From NCBI GenBank assembly GCA_002415085.1, contig DIBV01000003.1, forward strand, positions 62,001 to 126,000: a stretch of DNA of 64,000 nt, in the 5' to 3' direction. Every line of letters begins with the position of its first letter. Position 1 is the first letter of the stretch. This document shows, piece by piece, positions 24,232 to 32,951 of this stretch. Origin of the DNA: Arsukibacterium sp. UBA5043. GTDB lineage: Bacteria > Pseudomonadota > Gammaproteobacteria > Enterobacterales > Alteromonadaceae. The notes beneath the pieces are model-generated. The model did not search any database. It saw nothing but the letters and a program-made list of their open reading frames with translations, and was not told the DNA's origin. Made by a program: the position numbers and the translations under genes.

Positions 24232-26892
24232 CTAGTATTTATAAGAGAAGCTTAAACTGTAGCTCTGGCCTTCAGTGCGCTGCTGCAGAATTTCACCCTG
24301 CTGCAAAATTTCCACTTCTTCATCCAGTAAGTTTTTCAAGCCCAGTTTTACGGTCATATTCTCCAGCGGCGTGAAACCATAGGTGAAATCCAGTGAATTA
24401 AAAGGCTGCTCAAAGGCATCGTCTTTGTCGTTAACCCCAGCAAAGGCTATCCGCTTACCGAATACGTTATAGGTAAGGGTGGCATTATGCTGGTTATTGT
24501 CAGAGTCAAAGCCCAGTTGCAGGTTAGCAACATACTTGGAATGGCCGCTTAAGCCCCGCGTCAGGTTGGTTAAATCCGCACCCGGAAACGGTTGAATGCT
24601 GATTTCAGATTCACTGACCGTCAGGTTGCCGGCGACAAAAAAGTTATTGGCAAATTTACCGAATTCGCCGCTAAACATATCCAGTTGCTGTAAAAACTCA
24701 GCTTCCGCACCATACACCTTACCACTTTGGGCGTTACGGAATGACATCAGCAAGTTGCCATCAGAGCCCGATAGTTCGATAGCTTCAATCGGGTTTTCCA
24801 GGTCCTTATAAAACAAACCAAAGCTGTAGTTGCTGCTGTCGTAGTACCATTCTAAGCGGGCATCAAAACTGCCGATGTCGGTGCTCTTCAGGCCGGCAAA
24901 ACCGGTTACTTTAAAGTCGGTTAACGGGTCAACGTACAATACCGGTGTTACTTCCCGTAAATCGGGGCGTACCAAAGTTTTGCTGTAGCCAAAGCGGGCC
25001 TGCAGGTCATCATTGACAAACCAGGTTAATGACAATGCCGGGTAAAAGCCATCTTCCAGTAACACAGAGTCAGTAACGGTACCACTGACAGTGCCATCGG
25101 CAGTAAGTGGCAATGAAATCTGTTTAAAATCTTCATAGCGCACGCCAATGTTTAACCGGAACATGTAATCGTAGTTAATTTCCAGGGCCCCATAGCCGGC
25201 ATCAATCATTTGCGCAGCCAGATAGTCATCGGCCTGGGTAGTAACGTTAGAAATTTTAAAGCCGTTCGCCGGGTTTAAAATATTGCTGTCAGAGAAGATT
25301 TCCGAGAAGCTGCCTGACAGTTGCTCAAGGCTATAGCCTACGGTATCAAAGTTAAAGCGGTCGGTCTGGGCATTACGGCTACGCTCAAAGTAACTGTAAC
25401 CACCGCTGAAGGTCATTTCTGCTTTACCGAATGTTAGCGGTAGCATCACATTCCAGCTCAGGTTTTCAGTGTTATCTTTCATATCACTGAAACTGTAATT
25501 GACTGCATTCTGATTGCGGCGCAGAAATGAAAATACCGAACCATCGTCCTGGGTTTCGTTCAGGTATCGATATTCCACTTCACCGGGCGCATTGCGGCGT
25601 GCTTTGGCATCGGTGTATTGCCAGTCCAGCGCTAAATCCATTAAGTATGGGAAGTTATGCTTGCCCCGCAACTGATTACTCAGCATGGTACGCTCTTCAT
25701 ACAGAATGCTGGTATCGGTATTAGAACGGTTAGTCTCGTTAATGGTTTCGATACTGTCGCCGTTTTTAATCTTAATTTCGTCTTTGGTGTCGCTAAGATA
25801 GATGGTTGAGGTTTCCAGCCGGTGATCAACCCCCAGCTCTAAACCGAAATTCAGCATTCCCGACAGTTTCATCTGATGTTCAGTACCTTTAATATCGTCG
25901 TACCGATTCAGCGGCACCAGATTACTGCCTGATACTGAGTAATAGCGCTCGCGCTCGTCAATGTTTTGAGTGGAACGGTCGTAGCTAAGGCCGGTCATTA
26001 CTCCGAATACCACATTTTTGGCCAGATCAAAGCGGGTGCCAAAAGAAGCGCTGGCATCAAAGTCAGGCTTTACCGTGGTGCGGCTGATATCAATATCGCG
26101 ATTAAAGGCGGTACCCAGCTCTCGCACTATGGTTTCTGCCTGGGCCAGCGTGGTGGCATTAATGCCGCCTAAGGCTTCAGCGATGTTAACCGGCGTCAGA
26201 ACACCATATTGTTGCTGGGCAAAAGCCAGTGCCGGCGAAATACTGCGCTGACCATCGTCTTTACCGCGCCAGTCATCACCACCACCGACATAGTCAAAGC
26301 CATCATCGCTGTTCAGGCTGTTATAGCCGGCGCCGACTGAGACATTAAAACTGGTTTGCAGTGGAATAGCAGTGGTGCGGATATTAACATTACCACCACC
26401 AAAAGCTGCCGGCAGCTCCGGTGAATAGGCTTTCTGCACCACCAGGCTTTCAATAATACCGGCCGGAAACATGTCCAGCGGAATAACGTTGCGGGTTGGG
26501 TCCGGGCTTGGCACCATGGCGCCATTTAATAAGGTACTGGAATAACGCTCACCTAAACCACGCACATAAATAAATTTATCTTTTACCAGGGTTAAGCCGG
26601 TAACCCTGCGCAGGGCGGCTGCAGCATTGCTGTCGCCGGCGCGGGAAATTTGCTCCATACCGAGTACTTCTGCTACATAGGCTTGCTCACGACGTTCTGC
26701 AGCAGCAGAGGCAGCAGAGCTCATCAGGCGGCCGGAGACAGAAATACGTTCGACATCTTCCTGCCCGGCTTGAGTGGGTTCTGGCGTTTCTTGTGCAATG
26801 GTATTTAACGACATCATCGCAGTGGTCGTGCCTAAGGCCAGCAAAACGCTGCGACCAACACGGCTGAAACTAAATTTTTGAATGCTGCTCAT
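24232..26892 (-). CDS. TonB-dependent receptor paired with the duplicated lipoprotein
   Basis: 886 residues. Signal peptide (cleavage near NTIAQE), TonB box region EDVERISVSG (about 46-55), plug with NAAAALRRVTGLTLVKDKFI, then YVRGLGERYSSTLLNGA and SPDPTRNVIPLDMFP, and a long barrel ending FSYKY. The YVRGLG/DPTR plug belongs to a large class of receptors common in Alteromonas-like bacteria, where the ligand is usually a polymer fragment or organic nutrient. On the minus strand it follows the 895-residue lipoprotein gene; a strong hairpin lies between them. Inference: the lipoprotein hands ligand to this receptor. Ligand unknown. Confidence 0.9.
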   Translation of the reverse strand: MSSIQKFSFSRVGRSVLLALGTTTAMMSLNTIAQETPEPTQAGQEDVERISVSGRLMSSAASAAAERREQAYVAEVLGMEQISRAGDSNAAAALRRVTGLTLVKDKFIYVRGLGERYSSTLLNGAMVPSPDPTRNVIPLDMFPAGIIESLVVQKAYSPELPAAFGGGNVNIRTTAIPLQTSFNVSVGAGYNSLNSDDGFDYVGGGDDWRGKDDGQRSISPALAFAQQQYGVLTPVNIAEALGGINATTLAQAETIVRELGTAFNRDIDISRTTVKPDFDASASFGTRFDLAKNVVFGVMTGLSYDRSTQNIDERERYYSVSGSNLVPLNRYDDIKGTEHQMKLSGMLNFGLELGVDHRLETSTIYLSDTKDEIKIKNGDSIETINETNRSNTDTSILYEERTMLSNQLRGKHNFPYLMDLALDWQYTDAKARRNAPGEVEYRYLNETQDDGSVFSFLRRNQNAVNYSFSDMKDNTENLSWNVMLPLTFGKAEMTFSGGYSYFERSRNAQTDRFNFDTVGYSLEQLSGSFSEIFSDSNILNPANGFKISNVTTQADDYLAAQMIDAGYGALEINYDYMFRLNIGVRYEDFKQISLPLTADGTVSGTVTDSVLLEDGFYPALSLTWFVNDDLQARFGYSKTLVRPDLREVTPVLYVDPLTDFKVTGFAGLKSTDIGSFDARLEWYYDSSNYSFGLFYKDLENPIEAIELSGSDGNLLMSFRNAQSGKVYGAEAEFLQQLDMFSGEFGKFANNFFVAGNLTVSESEISIQPFPGADLTNLTRGLSGHSKYVANLQLGFDSDNNQHNATLTYNVFGKRIAFAGVNDKDDAFEQPFNSLDFTYGFTPLENMTVKLGLKNLLDEEVEILQQGEILQQRTEGQSYSLSFSYKY

Positions 26893-26951
26893 CTGAACGT
26901 TGTCCTATCAGCTTAAAACGGTTACTAGTCTTGGTATATCGAATGTCTGAA

Positions 26952-26987
26952 TAAGAAAAGGCACTGCCGGGTTGCCCCGGCAGTGCC
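26952..26987 (-). terminator. Terminator/attenuator between lipoprotein and receptor genes
   Basis: On the minus strand GGCACTGCCGGG / CCCGGCAGTGCC (12 bp, loop of 4) is followed by TTTTCTTATT. It would reduce read-through from the lipoprotein gene into the receptor gene. Confidence 0.8.
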
Positions 26988-26994
26988 GATTTGC

Positions 26995-29530
26995 TTAGTC
27001 TTCCAAGCCAACTGTCCAGCCAGCTGTCCAGTCATTGCCGGCTTCAACTGCACCGATAAAATCAACGGCTTCGAAGAAGCTGTCAACGGCAGACATATCT
27101 TTCGGGGCGGTGGCATCGATGGTAAAGATTCCGTCTAATACCGCAGCCTGATTAGCTGCCACACTATTGCCTTGCTGAGCCAGGAACCACTGTTCAGTGG
27201 TGGTACCGTTGCCCAGGTCGCCTTTGAATGGCTCGGCACAGGCAATGACCGAGTGGGTCATGGTTAATGAACCGGCTGCTGCCAGGGCTTTGGTTTCGTT
27301 TGAATCAAATTCCAGACATTCGCCCATGGTCTCTGGTCCGGTGATAACAAAGTTAGCCAGCTGTGCGTTAGTACCAGCGCGCAGTAATACGCCTTCTGAA
27401 TCGTCGTCACCGTCAAAGCTGTTACCGATAATGGTCAGGTTAGCAACAGTAGGATTGGATACCGGCGTGGCAGTGAAGTTGCCAGACTGGTTATCGGCTT
27501 CAATGCCGCGGTTAGCCTTGGCGCCATCGGCAGCGTGTTTTACCAGCACGAATTGCAGTTTGCCGTTCCAGCCATCTGCCCAGTCTACTGAGTCGTCGCC
27601 GTTAGCAGTTAACACCACGTTTTTACAGCTGACGCTACCGCCGAACATTTCGATACCATCATCCACGTTCTGGTGTACCTGGATATTGGAACATTTTGTG
27701 CCTGAACCGACGCCAGCAAAGGTGATGCCGTTCAGTTCGTTATCCGGGATAACTTCAAAACCAGCATGCTTAACCACCACATAATTTAAGGTACCGCTGT
27801 TATCAGTGGCATTGGCACCACCGTAGGGGCCGGCTTCGCCTTCTGCCTGAATTTCGCAGCTGGCTAAATCTGCCTGATTACATTTGTTGCTCGGCGCGTT
27901 ACCCAGTAGTACTAAGCCACCCCACTGACCGGCAGCGGTTGGCGAGCCGATAATGTCCTGCACTGAGGTCATGACGATAGGGTTGGCGGCGGTGCCGTTA
28001 GCTTCAATTTTTGAGCCCCGGGTAACCACCAGGAAGTCGGCACCTGATTTACCGTAAATCCGCACACCGGGTTCAACAGTCAGGGTGGCGGCAGTAGTTT
28101 TGTCCACACCAATCCGTACCCGGCCACTTAATACATAGTCAGCGCCGGCCGCCAGGGTCACGTTGGCTGTAATGTCACCGGTTAACTGACAGTTTAAGCG
28201 ACCTGATAAGCTGTTAACTTCGCTGGTGCCGGCAGGGCAGGCGGCTAAGTCATCTTCCGGGTGCAGCCCGACCGTCCAGCCTACTGTCCAGTCTTCTTCA
28301 CCGTCAAAGGCGCCAATGTAATCAACATTGTCAAACCAGCTGTCAACGTTGTTTGCGACGTTGTAGCCGTTACCCAGGGCCGGTGAATTCGGCGCAGGGA
28401 TATAGCCACCTAATAAGGCGTCACCAATAATGTTGCCGGGCTGAGCACGGAACCAGGCGTTGGCATCCAGCGTGACGTTACCGGCGTCATCTGTCGAGTT
28501 TTTGGTCGGCTCTGCACAATCCAGAATTGAGTTGCGGAAGATAATTTCGCCATTGCCAGTGTTGGTTACTGACTCAGCAGAGTTAACTTCAAAACATTCA
28601 CCCATGCCCGCCGGGCCGGTGACAATAAAGTTGTATAGCTCACCGGCCGTACCGGCGCGCAGTAACACGCCTTCTGAGTCATCTTCACCATCGAAGTTAT
28701 TGCCGATGATGGTCATGTTGGCAATCCGTGGCTTCGATACCGGTTCAGCGGTAAAGTTACCGGACTGGTTGTCGGCTTCAATACCGCGGTTAGCTTTGGT
28801 ATCGTTCGGGTTATGACGTACTAAAACGTGCTGCATCCGGCCACTCCAGCCATCTGCCCAATCTAAAGAGTCATCGCGGTTGCCGGTTAGCACGACGTAT
28901 TTGGCGTCTACGGTACCGCCGAAAAACTCTACACCGTCATCCAGGTTGTTATGTACCTGAATATATTCAACCTCAGTACCACGGCCGACGCCAGCAAAGG
29001 TAATACCGTTTAGTTCGTTGTCCGGGATAACCTCGAAACCGGCATAGCGTACCTGCACGTATTTAAGAGCGCCGCTGTCATCTTCCGGATCGGCACCGCC
29101 GTATGGGCCGGCTTCACCTTCTGCCTGAATTTCACAACTGGCCAGTGCAGCCTGGTCGCATTTGTTGCTTGGTGCGTTACCCAGTAATACCAGGCCGCCC
29201 CATTCTGCTGATGACTCGTTATCTGATAAGCCCAGCATGTCGTTAACGGAGGTCATAACAATGGGCGCGTCGACTGTACCTACTGCCTGGATTTTCGAGC
29301 CGCGGGCTACTACCAGATAATCGGCACCGCTTTTACCGAAAACAAAGGTGCCAGGTTCAATAGTCAGGGTGGCACTGTCAGCGTTATCGTTACCGACAGT
29401 AACTTTGCCGCTTAGTGACCATGCAATATCATTGCTCAGGCGGGTGTCGCTGGTAATGGTGCCGCTGATTTCACACACTGGCAAATTAACACCGGCCAGG
29501 CTATCGCCTTCGGTGGCAAATGCCGGACAG
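26995..29530 (-). repeat. Internal tandem duplication within the lipoprotein gene
   Basis: The two gene halves, about 28260-29530 and 26995-28245, are recognisably duplicates at DNA level (for instance GGGCCGGCTTCGCCTTCTGC and GGGCCGGCTTCACCTTCTGC at about 27828 and 29107). The copies differ mostly at third codon positions and in a few loops. Confidence 0.85.
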
Positions 29531-29682
29531 TCTGATACCACTGGTGGCGGGTTACCGCCACCGCCGCCATTGCCGCCGCCGTTATCATTGACACCAGTAT
29601 TAACGACTAAATCGCCGCCGCAGCCAGCCAGTATTAACGCTGACGCGATTGCGCTTAGTTTTAACAGTTTGCGTAATGCCAT
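26995..29682 (-). CDS. Large lipoprotein of two tandem beta-helix-like modules
   Basis: 895 residues. Signal peptide with lipobox LAGC, then a Gly-rich linker (GGGNGGGGGNPPP), then two copies of one module of about 420 residues. Each copy has EPG...GKSGAD, a V-ARGSKI segment, MTSV, WGGLVLLGNAPSNKC, QAEGEAGPYGG, AGFEVIPDNELNGITFAGVG, DDGVE/DDGIEMFGG, DWADGW, ANRGIEADNQSGNF and DSEGVLLRAGT. The repeating short beta strands with Asp/Asn-Gly turns look like a right-handed parallel beta-helix. The ATG at 29682 is preferred to that at 29688 because GGAG is then 8 bases away instead of 2. Function not known; the DD/DS-rich loops suggest metal or phosphate-ester ligands. Confidence 0.85.
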   Translation of the reverse strand: MALRKLLKLSAIASALILAGCGGDLVVNTGVNDNGGGNGGGGGNPPPVVSDCPAFATEGDSLAGVNLPVCEISGTITSDTRLSNDIAWSLSGKVTVGNDNADSATLTIEPGTFVFGKSGADYLVVARGSKIQAVGTVDAPIVMTSVNDMLGLSDNESSAEWGGLVLLGNAPSNKCDQAALASCEIQAEGEAGPYGGADPEDDSGALKYVQVRYAGFEVIPDNELNGITFAGVGRGTEVEYIQVHNNLDDGVEFFGGTVDAKYVVLTGNRDDSLDWADGWSGRMQHVLVRHNPNDTKANRGIEADNQSGNFTAEPVSKPRIANMTIIGNNFDGEDDSEGVLLRAGTAGELYNFIVTGPAGMGECFEVNSAESVTNTGNGEIIFRNSILDCAEPTKNSTDDAGNVTLDANAWFRAQPGNIIGDALLGGYIPAPNSPALGNGYNVANNVDSWFDNVDYIGAFDGEEDWTVGWTVGLHPEDDLAACPAGTSEVNSLSGRLNCQLTGDITANVTLAAGADYVLSGRVRIGVDKTTAATLTVEPGVRIYGKSGADFLVVTRGSKIEANGTAANPIVMTSVQDIIGSPTAAGQWGGLVLLGNAPSNKCNQADLASCEIQAEGEAGPYGGANATDNSGTLNYVVVKHAGFEVIPDNELNGITFAGVGSGTKCSNIQVHQNVDDGIEMFGGSVSCKNVVLTANGDDSVDWADGWNGKLQFVLVKHAADGAKANRGIEADNQSGNFTATPVSNPTVANLTIIGNSFDGDDDSEGVLLRAGTNAQLANFVITGPETMGECLEFDSNETKALAAAGSLTMTHSVIACAEPFKGDLGNGTTTEQWFLAQQGNSVAANQAAVLDGIFTIDATAPKDMSAVDSFFEAVDFIGAVEAGNDWTAGWTVGLED

Positions 29683-29688
29683 TACCAT

Positions 29689-30050
29689 CTCTCCGTTGAG
29701 TTGTTATCGGTGTTGCCAATTAAGTTGCAGGCACCCTACAGCAGCTGAATGACGCTTTTATTACATAAATGCGACGCCTGGGTTACAGTGGCAGCAACGT
29801 GTGGCGGTCTCTGGTGTGGCATCAGGTTTGTCAAAAAAAATTCATTTTACTGTCATGTAATGGTGAGCAGCCTAAGGTTTTAATATTGTGACAATTGTTA
29901 TTTAGTTGTGTTTTTGGCTGACGGTTTCCGGGTTAGCTAAGATTAACCTCGTGTTTTCATAAAAATGTCATAAACTGCAGTAATACTAGGTAGCAGAGAC
30001 AGTTAGAACCGTCCGGTAGTGTTGCCGGCTAACAGAATGTGGTGAACCCT
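29689..30050. promoter_or_regulatory. Divergent control region of the lipoprotein gene and phoBR, with Pho boxes
   Basis: This 362-base gap has two sets of PhoB-type units in plus orientation. Set 1: units at 29828, 29839 and 29850 (TTGTCAAAAAA, AATTCATTTTA, CTGTCATGTAA), 11 bases apart. Set 2: TTTTCATAAAA (29954) and ATGTCATAAAC (29965), followed by TAATACT as a possible -10. Set 2 fits phoB autoregulation. Set 1 is about mid-gap and may serve either gene. No ORF is seen here. Confidence 0.75.
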
Positions 30051-30737
30051 ATGGCAAGAAAGATCCTGGTGGTGGAAGATGAAGCCCCGATCCGCGATAT
30101 GTTATGTTTTGTACTGGAACAAAATGGTTATCAGGCTATCACTGCTGAAGATTTCCCCAGTGCGGTCAATCAGCTGATTGAACCCTATCCGGATTTAGTC
30201 TTGCTGGACTGGATGATCCCGGGTGGCAGCGGTATTCAGTTTGCCAAGAAAATGAAGCAGCATGATCTGACCCGTAATATCCCGATTATTATGATCACCG
30301 CCCGCGGTGAAGAAGAAGACAAAGTACGCGGCCTGGAAGTTGGCGCCGATGACTATGTGACCAAGCCGTTTTCACCGAAAGAGCTGATGGCCCGGATAAA
30401 AGCGGTGATCCGCCGGGTATCGCCAACCAGCCTGGATGAAGTGATTGAAGTGCAGGGCCTGAAACTGGACCCGGTAGCACACCGGGTGATGGCAGAGCAG
30501 GAGCCGCTGGATATGGGGCCGACCGAGTTTCGGTTACTGCATTTCTTTATGACGCATCAGGAGCGGGTATACAGCCGTGAGCAGTTGCTGGACCATGTCT
30601 GGGGTACCAATGTTTACGTGGAAGACCGCACGGTCGATGTGCATATTCGGCGCTTGCGTAAAGCGATTTCTATCGCAGGGCATGATAAGCTGGTGCAAAC
30701 TGTGCGGGGCTCAGGCTATCGCTTTTCTGCTAAGTAG
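30051..30737 (+). CDS. phoB: Phosphate regulon response regulator PhoB
   Basis: 228 residues from ATG 30051 (an in-frame GTG lies at 30039). N-terminus [18 protein letters not shown] is PhoB-like; phospho-acceptor Asp53 in [10 protein letters not shown], Lys in [10 protein letters not shown]; winged helix with [31 protein letters not shown] and [14 protein letters not shown]. It activates genes with Pho boxes when phosphorylated by PhoR. The phoR gene follows after 5 bases. Pho boxes upstream indicate self-activation. Confidence 0.96.
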   Translation: MARKILVVEDEAPIRDMLCFVLEQNGYQAITAEDFPSAVNQLIEPYPDLVLLDWMIPGGSGIQFAKKMKQHDLTRNIPIIMITARGEEEDKVRGLEVGADDYVTKPFSPKELMARIKAVIRRVSPTSLDEVIEVQGLKLDPVAHRVMAEQEPLDMGPTEFRLLHFFMTHQERVYSREQLLDHVWGTNVYVEDRTVDVHIRRLRKAISIAGHDKLVQTVRGSGYRFSAK

Positions 30738-30742
30738 GTTTT

Positions 30743-32086
30743 ATGCGGCCACAGCTTTCTAAAGGGAAGATTTTCGCGAAAGTCTTCCTTTTTTATTCCC
30801 TGGCGGGGCTAGTGGGCTGGCCTTTCGGCCAGAGCATGTTGTTTATGCTACTGCTGAGCTTTTATTTGCTGGGATCTAATTATAACCATTTGTTTTTAAT
30901 CACTAAATGGTTGTGGCACGATCGTAAACTGACCCCGCCGGAAGGCAAAGGCTTCTGGCAACAAATTTTCGATGGCATTTACTATCAGCAACGGCGCGAA
31001 CGCAGAAAACGCAAAGAGCTACGTACCCTGGTACGGCGCTTCCGGGATGGTGCAGAAGCCTTACCCGAGGCGGTAGTAGTGCTGACCAGTGACTGGACCA
31101 TTGTCTGGTGTAATAAGCTGGCTCAGATGCTGGTCGGGCTGCGCTGGCCCAGTGACGAAGGCCAGCGGATTGATAACCTGGTGCGTAATCCTGAATTTCA
31201 GAGTTTCTTAAAGCAGAAGCAGTTTCAGCAGCCACTGGAAATCAGTGCCAGCGGCAATAACACCCTGGTGCTGGAATGTAAAATGATGCCCTATGGCAGC
31301 GAGCAGTACCTGCTGATTATCCGCGACATTACCCAGTTAAAGCAGCTGGAACAAATTCGCAAAGACTTTGTTGCCAACGTCTCGCATGAACTTCGCACAC
31401 CGTTAACCGTGCTGCAGGGCTATCTGGAAGTAATAGACGCTGAGCGGTTACCTGATCCTGCCATGTGGCAAAAAGCGCATACCGTGATGCTGGAGCAAAC
31501 CCGGCGGATGGACGGTTTGGTGCAGCAACTGCTGACCTTGTCGCGAATTGAAGCCTCTGCCCGGGTTCAGTTTGACGATGAGGTGGATGTGCCGGCTATG
31601 CTGGCGACTCTGGAGCAGGAAGCCGAGGCACTGAACCATGAAAAGCAGCACAATATCAGCTTTAATATTGAAGCGGATTTAAAAGTGACCGGCGTTACCG
31701 AAGAGCTGCGTAGCGCTTTTAATAACCTGGTAACCAATGCTATCAAATATACCCCGGCCGGTGGCGACATCACGGTCAGCTGGCAGCGCCAGCATCAACG
31801 AGCAGTATTTGCGGTAAATGATACCGGGGAGGGCATCGCACCGCATCATGTTAAACGTTTAACCGAGCGGTTTTACCGGGTGGATCAGGCCCGGGCACGC
31901 AACACCGGCGGCACCGGCCTTGGCCTGGCCATTGTTAAACATGTGTTGTCGCGCCATAACAGCCAACTGATGATTTTCAGCGAACCTGGGCGGGGCAGTA
32001 GCTTCTCTTTTACTATACCGGCCGAACTGGTACTCGGTAACAACAAAACTGCTCCGCTGAAAAAAGCCAAATTTAAGGTGAAATAA
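30743..32086 (+). CDS. phoR: Phosphate regulon sensor kinase PhoR
   Basis: 447 residues. Two N-terminal membrane helices (about 10-28 and 31-47) with almost no periplasmic part, a basic linker (RRERRKRKELR), a PAS domain (about 100-200), HisKA with FVANVSHELRTPLTVLQGYL (His215) and a HATPase domain (NAIKYTPAGG, DTGEGIAPHH, GTGLGLAIVKHVLSRH). The lack of a periplasmic domain is typical for PhoR, which senses phosphate through PstSCAB and PhoU. Convergent with the hypothetical gene 7 bases downstream. Confidence 0.96.
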   Translation: MRPQLSKGKIFAKVFLFYSLAGLVGWPFGQSMLFMLLLSFYLLGSNYNHLFLITKWLWHDRKLTPPEGKGFWQQIFDGIYYQQRRERRKRKELRTLVRRFRDGAEALPEAVVVLTSDWTIVWCNKLAQMLVGLRWPSDEGQRIDNLVRNPEFQSFLKQKQFQQPLEISASGNNTLVLECKMMPYGSEQYLLIIRDITQLKQLEQIRKDFVANVSHELRTPLTVLQGYLEVIDAERLPDPAMWQKAHTVMLEQTRRMDGLVQQLLTLSRIEASARVQFDDEVDVPAMLATLEQEAEALNHEKQHNISFNIEADLKVTGVTEELRSAFNNLVTNAIKYTPAGGDITVSWQRQHQRAVFAVNDTGEGIAPHHVKRLTERFYRVDQARARNTGGTGLGLAIVKHVLSRHNSQLMIFSEPGRGSSFSFTIPAELVLGNNKTAPLKKAKFKVK

Positions 32087-32093
32087 TCCGGCA

Positions 32094-32951
32094 CTAGCGG
32101 CGCAACGGCTTTGCTTCAGGCCAGCAACGCGCAAGCGCTTGTTCGGCCGCTTTACCGAGCACATCCTGCTCCAGCCCCTCGGCTCGGCCCAGAAAGGTTT
32201 GTGCCAGTTCCCGATCGGCCATCAGGGTTGCAACCAGCTCGGTCGCATCGGCAATTGTCGTGGCATTTTCAACATAGCGGACATGGTGGCGGCTATCTGC
32301 CAGCAAATCATCTGACTCGTCACACCATTTGGTAAAAACCAGTTTGGCCAGCTCGCGCGAGCGGGCCTGCGGACCGCCAAATACAATAAAAAAGCTATCT
32401 GAAGTGGGGATATCATAGTTGCTGGTCAGCCTGGTTAACTGACGATGCAATTGTTTAACCTCATCTTCAGCACTGAGCGCAAGTAACCTGGCAAATACCG
32501 GCTCCAGCGTTTTGGCAAAGTGCTGGATCTGCAAGTGGCTAACGGTGCTGTGCTTTGTAACATCGTCAACAAGCTGGCGAATGTGGGCGGCAATAATGCT
32601 GGCCAGCTCAGGCGCCGCCTCACTTTTTAGTTGTGGTAACCAGTCTTTTAACAATGAGACAGCCTGCTCTGGCGGCGAGTGCAGTAACGTGTAATAGGCT
32701 GCCAGAGTGCTATGGGCTAACGCTTTGCACTGATGATAAGTCTCACCATTTACCGGTAGCTCCTGAATGTCATCACCGCAGCTGGCCACCAGCCGGCTAT
32801 CCATCCGGATAATCAGTAATACTTCACCCCGGCTTATCTTATCTTTGAAATCCTGTTTGCGCCTGGCATAACATTGATGAAAATGCTGGTTAATGGTACC
32901 GAGCGGCGAGCTAACCGGTTCAGCGCTGGTATCTTGCATCGGGGCGCTCAA
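32094..32951 (-). CDS. Hypothetical protein coupled to an SDR gene
   Basis: 285 residues, no signal or membrane segments, mostly helical. A TTG start at 32951 overlaps the TGA stop of the upstream SDR gene (TTGA), and the SDR 3' end carries GGTGGAG as a possible ribosome-binding site; an ATG at 32939 would remove 4 residues. I cannot assign a family. Features seen: KDKISRGEVLLIIRMDSRLVA near 36-56, a long helical middle (about 80-175), then SDSFFIVFGGPQARSRELAKLVF and an Ala-rich end with WPEAKPLRR. The tight coupling suggests a shared stress function with the SDR. Confidence 0.7.
   Translation of the reverse strand: MSAPMQDTSAEPVSSPLGTINQHFHQCYARRKQDFKDKISRGEVLLIIRMDSRLVASCGDDIQELPVNGETYHQCKALAHSTLAAYYTLLHSPPEQAVSLLKDWLPQLKSEAAPELASIIAAHIRQLVDDVTKHSTVSHLQIQHFAKTLEPVFARLLALSAEDEVKQLHRQLTRLTSNYDIPTSDSFFIVFGGPQARSRELAKLVFTKWCDESDDLLADSRHHVRYVENATTIADATELVATLMADRELAQTFLGRAEGLEQDVLGKAAEQALARCWPEAKPLRR

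Noticed and set aside
27197-27784. 195-codon open frame on the plus strand
   Set aside because: Antisense to the duplicated lipoprotein gene; a similar frame occurs at the same place in the other copy of the repeat, as expected of a shadow.
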